A DNA stretch of 40,394 nt from Leptospira biflexa (GTDB lineage: Bacteria > Spirochaetota > UBA4802 > UB4802): the NCBI GenBank assembly GCA_020721905.1, contig DYLU01000022.1:1-40394 (forward strand). The letters are read 5' to 3'. Position numbers and translations under genes: made by a program. The notes beneath the pieces are model-generated. The model was not told where the DNA came from. It saw only the letters and a list, made by a program, of their open reading frames with translations, and ran no database searches. Positions 17,713 to 27,579 of the stretch are shown in pieces (the first letter of the stretch is position 1; each line of letters begins with the position of its first letter).

Positions 17713-19194
17713 CTATTGTTCCGGCTTCAACAAAGGAAACAGGATAGTATCTTTAATTGATGCAGTATCAATAAAAAGCATTACCAGCCGGTCGATGCCA
17801 ATACCAAGACCCCCTGCAGGCGGCATGCCATACTCAAGGGCTGTCACATAATCCACATCCATCATCTGCGCCTCATCATCACCAGCCTCGCGCATCTTTA
17901 CCTGCTGTTCAAAGCGCTCACGCTGGTCAAATGGGTCATTGAGTTCACTGAATGCATTTGCCATTTCACGCCCTGCAATATACACTTCAAATCGCTCAAC
18001 AATCTCAGGGTTATCCTCCTTGCTTTTTGCCAGAGGCGACAGTTCCTTGGGATAATCTATGATGAAAGCAGGCTGGATGAGATTGGTTTCAACCATTTCT
18101 TCAAACACCTCTTCAGCTATTTTCCATTTGGACATGCTTTCATCGACATCCATGCCCATTTCTTTAGCTTTTTTGAAGGCTTCACTGTGCGATATATCCT
18201 GAAAATTAATGCCAGTATATTTTTTCAGGGCATCAACATACGAAATCTTTTGCCACGGTGGTGTCAGGTCAATGGTGTTACCCTGATACTGAATGACCAT
18301 GGTACCCAGTAACTGCTTTGCCAGTGTACTTATCATCTCCTGGGTTATGTCCATCATATCGTTATAATCAGCATACGCCTGATACAGCTCAAGCATGGTA
18401 AACTCAGGATTATGGCGTGTTGATATACCCTCATTACGGAAATTGCGGTTTAACTCATACACCTTTTCAAACCCACCAACCAGAAGCCTTTTCAAATATA
18501 ACTCCGGCGCAATACGCAAGTACAGGTCAATATCCAGCGCATTGTGATGGGTAATAAAGGGACGAGCCGCCGCACCACCGGGTATTGCCTGCATCATTGG
18601 TGTTTCCACTTCAATAAAATCTTTTTGATTCAAAAATGTGCGTATGCCGGTTATGAGCCTGCTTCTGAGAATAAACTGCTGGCGCACCTGTGTATTAACA
18701 ATCAAATCCACGTATCGCTGTCGGTATCGCTGCTCTCTATCTGCAAATTCATCAAAAACTTTGCCATCCTTTTCCTTAACAACGGGAAGCGGCCGAATAC
18801 ATTTAGCAAGCAACACAACATCTCTTATTTCAATGGTTATTTCGCCCTGTTTGGTTTTAAACACGTGTCCGGACAGGCCAATGATATCACCCAGGTCAAA
18901 TGTCTTGAACAATTCATATTGTTCATCACCCATCCTGTCAAGACGCGCATATATCTGGATTAGCCCGCTTAAATCTTCAATATGCGCAAAGCTTGCCTTT
19001 CCCATGACGCGTTTGGACTTTATCCTGCCGGCAGCCTTTACCTGCAATTCCTGCCCTTCAGTAAACAACTCTTTAATCTGCGCTGCCAAATGAGTTCGTT
19101 TAAAGCGTACCGGATACGGATTTATGCCTTTTACACGAAGGTTTTTTACCTTTTCAATACGTTGCACTACTAAATCATTAATGTCTTCACTCAT
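17713..19194 (-). CDS. lysS: Lysyl-tRNA synthetase, class II
   Basis: A 493-residue class II synthetase that charges tRNA-Lys. The N-terminal OB fold binds the anticodon (about 55-150). Motif 1 lies near [17 protein letters not shown], motif 2 is [20 protein letters not shown] and motif 3 is [14 protein letters not shown]. Length and order match bacterial LysS. The start has AGGG nine bases upstream. The upstream spacer to 19457 contains a copy of the dispersed GCGATAGTTAC word. The cognate tRNA-Lys (TTT) is in this window at 5971-6043. Confidence 0.97.
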   Translation of the reverse strand: MSEDINDLVVQRIEKVKNLRVKGINPYPVRFKRTHLAAQIKELFTEGQELQVKAAGRIKSKRVMGKASFAHIEDLSGLIQIYARLDRMGDEQYELFKTFDLGDIIGLSGHVFKTKQGEITIEIRDVVLLAKCIRPLPVVKEKDGKVFDEFADREQRYRQRYVDLIVNTQVRQQFILRSRLITGIRTFLNQKDFIEVETPMMQAIPGGAAARPFITHHNALDIDLYLRIAPELYLKRLLVGGFEKVYELNRNFRNEGISTRHNPEFTMLELYQAYADYNDMMDITQEMISTLAKQLLGTMVIQYQGNTIDLTPPWQKISYVDALKKYTGINFQDISHSEAFKKAKEMGMDVDESMSKWKIAEEVFEEMVETNLIQPAFIIDYPKELSPLAKSKEDNPEIVERFEVYIAGREMANAFSELNDPFDQRERFEQQVKMREAGDDEAQMMDVDYVTALEYGMPPAGGLGIGIDRLVMLFIDTASIKDTILFPLLKPEQ

Positions 19195-19264
19195 TATCTG
19201 TTACCCTCTGGAAATAAATAGTATTATATCTATAAAAACATATATTTTCATCATTTTATGTCAA

Positions 19265-19275
19265 GCGATAGTTAC
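19265..19275 (+). repeat. Dispersed word GCGATAGTTAC, copy 3
   Basis: Exact match in the spacer between the divergent lysS and radical SAM genes. It extends as GCGATAGTTACTGTT, identical over 15 bases to the copy at 29530, and TACT follows four bases later in both. Confidence 0.55.
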
Positions 19276-19457
19276 TGTTGCAATACTTTTCTTTGCTGCA
19301 GTCACTCTTTTTTAAAAAAATTCCCCCCTGTGAAATATATTACAAATACCATAGAAACGTTGGACATTGAATGTTAAACCATGTATATATTCTTTCAATT
19401 TCTCAGAAAAAAATTTTCTTCTTTGATATACTGATTAATCCAGCAGGAGAAATTGCC

Positions 19458-20579
19458 ATGCCTTACACATTTGAATTAGGTCCTATTAGACCCCCATCCG
19501 AAGCATACAGCATATTGATTCGTGTTACACGCAATTGTCCGTGGAATAAATGTGCTTTCTGCCATTCATATAAGGGACAGCAGTTCTCGCGAAGGCCCAT
19601 TGAAGATGTGCTGCATGATATCGATGCAATGTACACTATAGCTTTGCGCATAGGTGAGGTTACCAACGGCCCCATTACTCTGCAGACACTCCAAAATGCT
19701 CAGGGCAATGATGATACACCGTTATACTACTATGAGCAGGTTGCCTTCTGGATACAATATGGCATGAAGTCTGCCTTTTTGCAGGATGCCAATTCACTGG
19801 TTCTATCGGCTAAAGACTTATGTACTATTCTTCATCACATAAATAAGCGTTTCCCAACTGTTCAGCGCATTACATCGTATGCCAGGGCCAGTACCATCAG
19901 CAAAAAATCATTGGATGAATTAAAGGCAATACGTCAGGCAGGACTTACACGCCTTCATATAGGTATGGAATCAGGCTCTGACACCGTACTTTCCCTTGTT
20001 AACAAAGGCACCACCAAAATGCACCTTATTGATGCAGGGCAAAAGGCGGTTACAGCCGGTTTTGATGTGTCATACTACTTTATGCCTGGATTAGGCGGCA
20101 CGAAATACATGCAGGAACATGCTCGTGAAAGCGCTGATGTAATAAATACCGTCAACCCTACGTTTGTGCGTCTTAGAAGCACTGTTCCAATACCCGCCAC
20201 ACCGCTCTATGAAATGATGAAAAACAAACAATGGACACCACTGAGTGAAGTTGAAAAAGTAAAGGAAATTCGCATGTTTATTGAACATTGTAACAACATA
20301 ACAACAACACTTACCAGTGATCATATGATGAATCTCTTAGAAGATGTAGAAGGAACATTTCCTCATGATAAAGGAAAAATGTTAGCTACTATTGATGCAT
20401 TTTTAGCAATGTCCAAAGAGGATCAGGGAAAATTCATTATTGGCCGAAGAATTGGTATGTATCGCTATTTATCAGATTATTACCCAAACTTTAAAATCGA
20501 CCAGATTTATTATTCTATACAACAACAATATGGAAGTGTGGATAGTGCTGTTCTGGAAATATTAAAAAATTTTATATAA
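19458..20579 (+). CDS. Radical SAM protein with CX4CX2C cluster motif
   Basis: A 373-residue radical SAM enzyme. The cluster-binding motif is NCPWNKCAFC (Cys27, Cys32, Cys35), which is CX4CX2C, not the common CX3CX2C. Further on come TRLHIGMESGSDTVLSLVNK, typical of the barrel, and FMPGLGG. I chose ATG 19458 because AGGAGA precedes it and the family begins with this PYTFELGPIRPPSEA segment; the frame stays open upstream to 19371 but that part looks non-protein. There is no B12-binding domain. It stands alone, transcribed divergently from lysS, so context does not reveal its substrate. Confidence 0.85.
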   Translation: MPYTFELGPIRPPSEAYSILIRVTRNCPWNKCAFCHSYKGQQFSRRPIEDVLHDIDAMYTIALRIGEVTNGPITLQTLQNAQGNDDTPLYYYEQVAFWIQYGMKSAFLQDANSLVLSAKDLCTILHHINKRFPTVQRITSYARASTISKKSLDELKAIRQAGLTRLHIGMESGSDTVLSLVNKGTTKMHLIDAGQKAVTAGFDVSYYFMPGLGGTKYMQEHARESADVINTVNPTFVRLRSTVPIPATPLYEMMKNKQWTPLSEVEKVKEIRMFIEHCNNITTTLTSDHMMNLLEDVEGTFPHDKGKMLATIDAFLAMSKEDQGKFIIGRRIGMYRYLSDYYPNFKIDQIYYSIQQQYGSVDSAVLEILKNFI

Positions 20580-20605
20580 TAATTCTTCCTTTTGCGTAAT
20601 TAAAT

Positions 20606-21044
20606 TCAGGCATTGCGTAAGTCCTTTATATTTTTTTCAATAACCAGTTTTTGCCATGGTATTCCAAAAATACTAAAATCTTCCATTTGTGCAATTGCTT
20701 TTATATACACATCAACATAATTGGTAAAATTATTAAAGTATACAACCTCACCTTTAACGATTGCGTTATAATGAAGCATTGGTTTTGACAATTCATTATC
20801 AATATAAAGCACATTGACTTCTGCACCCAATGAATTGCACAGGGCAAGTGTAATAGCATTTATAATTTTAAACTGTTTGTCAGTATCAGTTTCTTCAAGC
20901 ATCACTGCAATATCAATATCTTAAAAGCGCTCTCTGCGTACCATGTGCCCATGACCCATAAAGAAATACCATGGTAACACCATATTGTTTTGCATGCTGG
21001 CTGAAGAATTGCTTTAGTATTTCTACAAGCGCATCTTTAGTCAT
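20606..21044 (-). pseudogene. Frameshifted MNT-type nucleotidyltransferase
   Basis: From ATG 21044 the minus strand reads MTKDALVEILKQFFSQ, then MVFLYGSWAHGTQRALL, and hits a stop at RY. One base further, in the +1 frame, the expected DIDIAVMLEETDTDKQ continues to a stop at 20606. Together this is a minimal nucleotidyltransferase: GSxxxG, six residues, then DID. One extra A at about 20917-20918 explains the break. The third catalytic Asp also appears lost: GAEVNVLYID has Asn where VDVV is usual. Such proteins act as MNT antitoxins or AMP-transferases with a HEPN partner, but none is nearby. It follows purA by 11 bases. A sequencing error remains possible. Confidence 0.7.
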
Positions 21045-21055
21045 ACCTGCACACG

Positions 21056-22345
<1,290 letters not shown>

Positions 22346-22410
22346 TTATTTAATTACTGCAACCCTGCCACAATACAGGAATATATAAAAATAACAAGCT
22401 TTTTTCAACA

Positions 22411-23013
22411 TTAATCATCATCACCGGTAACTATCGCTATCCCCTCTTTCAATAAGTAAAGTGCCACCACAATCCCAACTATTGGGTCCGCCTGCCACAG
22501 CCCCCATGCATAATTACAAAAAAGCCCTATAAGCAATGCCGCCGACAAAAAAGTGCATGCAAGTGTTTCCTTAGCATCAGAAAGCAAACTTTTGCTATTA
22601 ATTTTCCTTCCCACATCCATCTTTTGAACATAAAGAAGTGGCATAATAATTAATGATAGTACTGCAATGACAATTCCCACACGACTTATATCAGGAATTT
22701 CAGTATACAATAATTTTGTCACTGATTCATAACTCACATAGGCAGCTAAAACAAAAAAAGTATAGCCAACCAATCGTAATGCCCTTGATTCAATGTCCGC
22801 TTCCTCATCATCAGATATAGTCCCATGTTTTTTAAATCGCCATATCATTATCATACCTGACAGCGATTCAATGAAGCTATCCAGTCCAAATCCAACCAAC
22901 GCAATACTGCCGGCAAGAGCACCAGCAATAACAGAGACAACGCCTTCTACTATATTATACCCAACTGTAAAATACGATAATGTTAATGCCTTTCTGTAAA
23001 GGTTATCCTTCAT
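22411..23013 (-). CDS. Short cation-efflux (CDF)-like membrane protein
   Basis: A 200-residue membrane protein similar to the transmembrane half of cation diffusion facilitators. GSIALVGFGLDSFIESLSGM matches the second helix with its Asp, and LLSDAKETLACTFLSAALLI matches the fifth helix, again with an Asp. About six hydrophobic segments are present. The cytoplasmic domain that normally follows (about 90 residues) is absent; the protein ends in a short acidic tail (TGDDD). Usual CDF members are near 300 residues. The metal is not predictable. GGAA precedes the ATG, and fdhD lies 13 bases upstream. Confidence 0.8.
   Translation of the reverse strand: MKDNLYRKALTLSYFTVGYNIVEGVVSVIAGALAGSIALVGFGLDSFIESLSGMIMIWRFKKHGTISDDEEADIESRALRLVGYTFFVLAAYVSYESVTKLLYTEIPDISRVGIVIAVLSLIIMPLLYVQKMDVGRKINSKSLLSDAKETLACTFLSAALLIGLFCNYAWGLWQADPIVGIVVALYLLKEGIAIVTGDDD
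22427..22437 (-). repeat. Dispersed word GCGATAGTTAC, copy 4
   Basis: Exact match on the minus strand within the last codons of the CDF-like gene, read as Ala-Ile-Val-Thr. The flank (CGG) does not extend to the TGT seen elsewhere. Confidence 0.45.
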
Positions 23014-23026
23014 TGTTCCTTTATAA

Positions 23027-23836
23027 TTATCTGATCGTTAATCCAACACCAAAAACTGATTGAAGATCAATTGATGTTGTAAACACGCTGAAGCGGTTTA
23101 ACCTCACCTTTGCTATCAGCACCACGTTGTATTCATTTGCAAACTGTATTGCCAGTGTTGTAGGCGAACCTTTGGTTGCGATAACGGGAAATCCGGATAC
23201 AATTGCTTTCTGAATAATCTCACTGGATATTCTTCCTGTTGAATACACTATTTTGTCGTTGAGTGGAATATCATGGTACAATGCATATCCCACCAGCTTG
23301 TCAATAGCGCTATGCCTTCCAATCTCATCGTAGAACGCTATGCACTGACCATCACATGTATATAATCCAGCACTATGGACACCATGCGTGAGCTTATGCA
23401 ATTCAGATGTCTGATAAAACTGTTTCCCAATTTTTATAATGGTCTCAGGTGAAACGTTTGGCGGTGTTAATTTTTTTAACCCTTGAAATTTTTGTGATGC
23501 ATTACCACAGCCTGAGACTATTGAACGAATGGTAAAAAGACGCTCTATGACAGCATCAGTTTCTTTAATTTTAACATCCACCTGTAACGTTGTTTCATGA
23601 AACGCTATATCTTCAATTTCACTTTTTTGTGTTATTATTCCTTCTGTTACAAGGAAGCCGCTGGCAAGCTCTTCTAAATCAGCACCCGAACATGCAATCA
23701 TGACAAACGGTTTTCCGTTTACGGCAATGGTAATTCCATACTCGGTGCTTACCGGTACAGTAATTTTTTTAAAGCTGTCATCTTCATACTGAAATGCTTC
23801 TATCTGTCTAACTGTTTCAAGCTGTACATCCATCAT
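23027..23836 (-). CDS. fdhD: Formate dehydrogenase accessory protein FdhD
   Basis: A 269-residue FdhD/NarQ-family protein. FdhD carries sulfur from IscS to the molybdenum or tungsten cofactor of formate dehydrogenases. Visible signatures are SGFLVTEGII, FTIRSIVSGCGNAS, GVHSAGLY, YDEIGRHSAIDKLVGYAL and YSTGRISSEI. The sulfur-transfer loop usually has CxxC; here it is CGNA, so only the first Cys remains. The start overlaps the stop of the IscU-like gene as ATGA, so the two are coupled. No formate dehydrogenase structural gene is in the window. Confidence 0.93.
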   Translation of the reverse strand: MMDVQLETVRQIEAFQYEDDSFKKITVPVSTEYGITIAVNGKPFVMIACSGADLEELASGFLVTEGIITQKSEIEDIAFHETTLQVDVKIKETDAVIERLFTIRSIVSGCGNASQKFQGLKKLTPPNVSPETIIKIGKQFYQTSELHKLTHGVHSAGLYTCDGQCIAFYDEIGRHSAIDKLVGYALYHDIPLNDKIVYSTGRISSEIIQKAIVSGFPVIATKGSPTTLAIQFANEYNVVLIAKVRLNRFSVFTTSIDLQSVFGVGLTIR

Positions 23837-24189
23837 TTTCTACCATTCGCCTTTATTTGTCGCAAAGCAGTAAGTGATAGTGTTACGCATCGGATATTTT
23901 CATCAGGCACATTGTTCATAGTAAGAATCATAGTTTCAATATCCCGTATTGCCTCATCAATAGTCTTCCCCTTTGCCATTTCGCTCACAAAAGACGCGCC
24001 TGCAATGGCATACCCACATCCATACGCTTCAAACCTGATATCGCTGATACTATTATGAGCGACAGTTACTGTAAAAGAAACCATATCATTACACGTATCA
24101 CTTTTGACAACTAGCTTATAATCAAACGAATCAAGAATACCAACATTTCGTGGATGAAGAAAATGATCTTTCAAGAGTTCATTTTTCAT
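23833..24189 (-). CDS. IscU/NifU-like iron-sulfur scaffold protein
   Basis: A 118-residue protein on which [2Fe-2S] or [4Fe-4S] clusters are assembled. The three cluster-binding Cys are visible: SDTCNDMV (about 33), YGCGYAIAG (about 59) and NIRCVTLSL (about 98). HPRNVG near the N-terminus is typical. I chose ATG 24189 over 24204 because AAAGG is six bases upstream. No cysteine desulfurase is adjacent. Coupling with fdhD suggests a role in maturing a molybdo- or selenoenzyme, perhaps a formate dehydrogenase or a similar hydroxylase, but this is inference. Confidence 0.88.
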   Translation of the reverse strand: MKNELLKDHFLHPRNVGILDSFDYKLVVKSDTCNDMVSFTVTVAHNSISDIRFEAYGCGYAIAGASFVSEMAKGKTIDEAIRDIETMILTMNNVPDENIRCVTLSLTALRQIKANGRK

Positions 24190-24363
24190 TAATAACCTTT
24201 CCATAATGACAATATTTTATCATCACAACAGTATAGTTTACTTCAAAAACAATAATTTTCTATTGAATTTAGTAAAGTTACCCGGCAAGCAGGGCATCAT
24301 ATTGCTCTGACACCATTTTTTTTGACAAATTGCTTAATTTCAGGGAAATTATTCCAATAAATA

Positions 24364-24393
24364 TTGACATTCTTCCATCATATAGTATATATT
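24364..24393 (+). promoter_or_regulatory. Promoter of the tmRNA gene
   Basis: TTGACA at 24364-24369 and TATATT at 24388-24393 are separated by 18 bases. Transcription would begin about 8-13 bases before or at the mature tmRNA 5' end at 24406. This is the best matching promoter seen in the window and fits an abundant stable RNA. Confidence 0.7.
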
Positions 24394-24405
24394 ATATAGT
24401 GTAAA

Positions 24406-24754
24406 GGGGACGATCTTGGTTTCGACTGCAATGGCGTGTCTACAGTTGCATGCCGAGTTTCTGCTGGCTCGTAAAAACTGGCAGATTAAAATAAGTGCAA
24501 ACAACGATTTAGCACTCGCAGCCTAATCCCTGCGGGCGTCCTTATTGATCCTCTTCCTCTGGGGATGGTAAGGGCGTAAGATACAGAGGATAGTTATTGA
24601 GAATTGATCCTGACTCAATAGCAAAATTTTAAGGATTTGCTCATTGGGGCGGGTTCCTGTTCCCCTAACCAGTGATAAGACAAACGAACAGGATAAGCAT
24701 GTAGAGGCTGTAGGTGTGTGTTGCAGGACGCGGGTTCGACTCCCGCCGTCTCCA
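24406..24754 (+). ncRNA. ssrA: tmRNA (ssrA), tag ANNDLALAA
   Basis: The RNA rescues stalled ribosomes with SmpB. The 5' end GGGGACGATCTTGGTTTCGA and the 3' end GGGTTCGACTCCCGCCGTCT plus CCA form the tRNA-like part; the acceptor stem pairs GGGGACG with CGTCTCC with one G-U. The tag frame runs from GCA at 24497 to TAA at 24524-24526 and encodes ANNDLALAA, ending in the LAA recognised by Clp proteases, including ClpA encoded at 13573-15801. Pseudoknot-forming stems fill the middle. It is one-piece, not permuted. Confidence 0.97.
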
Positions 24755-24783
24755 AGATATTAAAAATATAATATCATTGCCGG

Positions 24784-25413
24784 CTATCGGACAAGATTTA
24801 ATTCCTGAAACGTCTTCACACAGCGGGTATTTGCCTCATTGAGCAGTACATCCCACAACACATCTGATGAAAATTCATTGGTCTCCTTTCGGTCATGATT
24901 GTAATCAAAATACACTATCGCATACTTTTTATCAATCATTACCATGACCGAGTCATAATCAATAAAACCCATACCATACGAAACAACTCCGTATGGTTCA
25001 TAGATAACCAATAAATCAAAGCCGTATTTTTCAAATAAAGCCTTCAATTCATTCTGATTTTTAAAACAAAATGAGCGTACTATACCCGTTGCTTTATAAT
25101 ACAAAAAATCGCCATCAAGAGAGGTCTGAAAAAATCTATCATCACTTGAAGCAAATAACGTTAAAGCCGGCATGTCATCTGAAATAACAAATATTTCTTT
25201 TTTCTGTTGATATCCTGCTATCATAGCCTTGAGCGTTGCAACATACCTGCTTTGCGGAATAGGGCTGCTTGCAGCAATGCGTACCAGCACACCAACCTTT
25301 TGTATTTTTTTCATCGTTGGTAAATTCTCATAGAGCTGTTTGGGTTTACCAAAACTGCAGGCTATAAAGCCAGACAGAAAGACAATACTGAGTAGTACCA
25401 TGCACTGTTTCAT
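24784..25413 (-). CDS. Putative lipoprotein of unknown function
   Basis: A 209-residue exported protein I cannot place. The N-terminus MKQCMVLLSIVFLSGFIACS ends in a lipobox (FIAC, Cys19). The mature part looks like an alpha/beta fold: VGVLVRIAA, EIFVISDDMPALTLFAS, LLVIYEPYGVVSYGMGFIDY and KYAIVYFDYN. There are no zinc or catalytic motifs. GGAG lies eight bases before the ATG. It follows iorB by 20 bases on the same strand, so it may share the iorAB transcript, although a functional link is not evident. Confidence 0.65.
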   Translation of the reverse strand: MKQCMVLLSIVFLSGFIACSFGKPKQLYENLPTMKKIQKVGVLVRIAASSPIPQSRYVATLKAMIAGYQQKKEIFVISDDMPALTLFASSDDRFFQTSLDGDFLYYKATGIVRSFCFKNQNELKALFEKYGFDLLVIYEPYGVVSYGMGFIDYDSVMVMIDKKYAIVYFDYNHDRKETNEFSSDVLWDVLLNEANTRCVKTFQELNLVR

Positions 25414-25433
25414 TCATTTACTCCATACACAAT

Positions 25434-26006
25434 TCAAGTACGAATATTTTTCCCAATATTAAAAGCCCTTACATTCATATCTACAAATTTTTCTTTAACA
25501 CTCTGTCGTATTGCTTGTTCCCATGCCTTCTGGTCAAATTCAAGAAAATTGGATAAAACTCCCAGCATTACTATGTTGAGCGCCCTGCCTGAACCAGCTT
25601 CTTTTAATGCCTGCGTTGTATCAATCACATGGCAGCGAGGGACATTGCTGCATAGCCAGCTTTCAATATCTTCAGGATATTTTGCAAGCCCTGCTTCCAC
25701 AGGGGCAGGGTTTACTTTAAACCTGTTAACAATAAGCATCCCCTGTGGCGACAGATACTCCAGTTTTCTCATTGCTTCAAGTAGCTCAAAAGCCATCACA
25801 AAATCGGCTGTTCCTTTTTCAATAAGTGGCGAATATACCTTTGTATCATATCTGACATGGCAATCAACACTGCCACCACGCTGTGCCATGCCGTGAACTT
25901 CTGATTCCTTTACATCATACCCTGCATTCATAGCAACCTGCATTAAGATTTTACTTGCAAGGATTACCCCCTGGCCTCCAACTCCTGCAAAAATTACATT
26001 TTTCAT
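25434..26006 (-). CDS. iorB: Indolepyruvate oxidoreductase, beta (gamma-type) subunit
   Basis: A 190-residue subunit of the 2-keto-acid oxidoreductase that converts aryl-pyruvates and CoA to aryl-acetyl-CoA and CO2. FAGVGGQGVILASKIL at the start and SEVHGMAQRGGSVDCHVRY are diagnostic. LNIVMLGVL follows in the last third. It has no Cys cluster of its own, as usual for this subunit. AGGA precedes the ATG, and iorA ends 12 bases upstream. The pair with iorA, an ACT protein and an acyl-CoA ligase is a common arrangement in anaerobes. Confidence 0.94.
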   Translation of the reverse strand: MKNVIFAGVGGQGVILASKILMQVAMNAGYDVKESEVHGMAQRGGSVDCHVRYDTKVYSPLIEKGTADFVMAFELLEAMRKLEYLSPQGMLIVNRFKVNPAPVEAGLAKYPEDIESWLCSNVPRCHVIDTTQALKEAGSGRALNIVMLGVLSNFLEFDQKAWEQAIRQSVKEKFVDMNVRAFNIGKNIRT

Positions 26007-26018
26007 TGTATCTATCCT

Positions 26019-27575
26019 CTACTTTATCAAAATACATTTACGCGACGAAATAATCACCGATGGCTCTTTAACTGCTATCTCTTCACGAACAGCCTTTTCA
26101 AATTCTTCAATATTTTTTGGGTCAATCTTCCGTACTCTTTTCACACCAACTGCTTTACACAAAAGCTCTAAATCCAATTCATGCGTTTCTTCGCCTTTTA
26201 AAGTCCTTCCTGTAGCAGGGTGGTCCTGATGGCCGGTCATTGCAGTAACCCGGTTATCCAGTATAATGACAGTACCAGTACCTTTATTATACACTAAATC
26301 AATTAAAGGTGTAATTCCTGAATGAACAAATGTTGAATCGCCTATAACTGCAATACTGTTTCGCGCCATTTCATCGCCACGCGCTTTCTCAAAACCCAAA
26401 TGCATGCCAATGCTTGCACCCATACAACCCTGTGTATGCATTGCAGAATATGGTGGTAACACTGCAAGGGTATAACAGCCAATATCGCCATTGACAACCA
26501 CATCTAATTTTTTTAATACCTCAAATACATATCCATGAGGACATCCCTTGCACAGCGCCGGCGGTCTTCCTGGTATTATGCCAGAATACACCGGAATTTC
26601 ATTTTTTGGCTTTTTCTTATTAATTGCCATATCAATTATTTCAGGGGTTAATTCTCCACACATTGGAATAATTTCTTTGCCAATTGGTTTATATCCCAGC
26701 GCCCTTACATAATCTTCAATAAATGGATCCAGCTCTTCAACAACATACAGTTCATCAACTTTGCTGCAAAATTCATGAATCTTTGCATCAGGAAGAGGCC
26801 ATGCTACTCCAATCTTTAATATTGACGCATCCGGACACGCATCCTTAACATACTGATATGCAACGCCATTGGTAATTATGCCGCGCTTTTTTGAATTCCA
26901 TTCTATAGTATTCAATTCACATGTATTTGAAAATTCTTTTAATTTCAGCATCTGCTCTTCAATAAAAACATGCCGGGGACGTGCATGTGCAGGTATCATG
27001 ACATATTTTTGAGGATTGCGCACAAACGGTTTTAATTCAGGTTTTTTTGGTTCTTCTAAAGTAACAATACCCTGAGAATGAGCAATACGGGTGGTTATGC
27101 GTACAATAACAGGACGATCAAATTGTTCAGACAACTCAAACGCTAATTTAGTGTAAATACGCGCTTCATCGGGGCTTGATGGTTCAATCATTGGCAGTTT
27201 GGCAGCGCGGGCATAATGTCTGTTGTCCTGCTCATTTTGTGAACTCCATGCTCCCGGATCATCCGCATTAATAATGACAAAACCACCATTGACTCCGGTG
27301 TATGAAAATGTAAAAAGCGGATCGGCTGCTACATTTAAGCCCACATGCTTCATGGCTGCCATTGCCCGGGCACCGGCAACCGAAGCCCCTGCAACAACCT
27401 CTAATGCCACCTTTTCATTAGGTGACCACTGTGCTTTAATATCCGGATATTCTTTAGCTATTGTTTCTATGATTTCTGTACTGGGCGTACCGGGATACGC
27501 AGCAGCAACTATACAACCAGCTTCATACGCTCCGCGAGCAACAGCTTCATTACCCAGCATAACCTTTTTTTGCAT
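26019..27575 (-). CDS. iorA: Indolepyruvate oxidoreductase alpha subunit without ferredoxin domain
   Basis: A 518-residue TPP-dependent subunit. The N-terminal half has GNEAVARGAYEAG and AAYPGTPSTEI, and the C-terminal TPP domain has CKGCPHGYVFEVLKK, GDIGCYTLA, GDSTFVHSGI and DNRVTAMTGHQDHP. IorA proteins usually continue with a C-terminal region binding two [4Fe-4S] clusters, near 580-600 residues in total. Here the protein ends at IISSRKCILIK, where that region would begin, and iorB starts 12 bases later with no sign of a frameshift. The start is ATG 27575 with GGAG upstream, favoured over a TTG at 27590. Confidence 0.92.
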   Translation of the reverse strand: MQKKVMLGNEAVARGAYEAGCIVAAAYPGTPSTEIIETIAKEYPDIKAQWSPNEKVALEVVAGASVAGARAMAAMKHVGLNVAADPLFTFSYTGVNGGFVIINADDPGAWSSQNEQDNRHYARAAKLPMIEPSSPDEARIYTKLAFELSEQFDRPVIVRITTRIAHSQGIVTLEEPKKPELKPFVRNPQKYVMIPAHARPRHVFIEEQMLKLKEFSNTCELNTIEWNSKKRGIITNGVAYQYVKDACPDASILKIGVAWPLPDAKIHEFCSKVDELYVVEELDPFIEDYVRALGYKPIGKEIIPMCGELTPEIIDMAINKKKPKNEIPVYSGIIPGRPPALCKGCPHGYVFEVLKKLDVVVNGDIGCYTLAVLPPYSAMHTQGCMGASIGMHLGFEKARGDEMARNSIAVIGDSTFVHSGITPLIDLVYNKGTGTVIILDNRVTAMTGHQDHPATGRTLKGEETHELDLELLCKAVGVKRVRKIDPKNIEEFEKAVREEIAVKEPSVIISSRKCILIK

Positions 27576-27579
27576 TGTT

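Noticed and set aside
18638-19093. Long plus-strand frames (139 and 151 residues) opposite lysS
   Set aside because: Antisense shadows of a certain gene with low-complexity composition.
19258-19377. A 39-residue Cys-rich frame starting with ATG next to a copy of the dispersed word
   Set aside because: No ribosome site, no recognisable family, and it ends within the leader of the radical SAM gene; probably chance.
19371-19457. N-terminal extension of the radical SAM gene
   Set aside because: The extension is not family-like, and AGGAGA with ATG 19458 gives a clear start.
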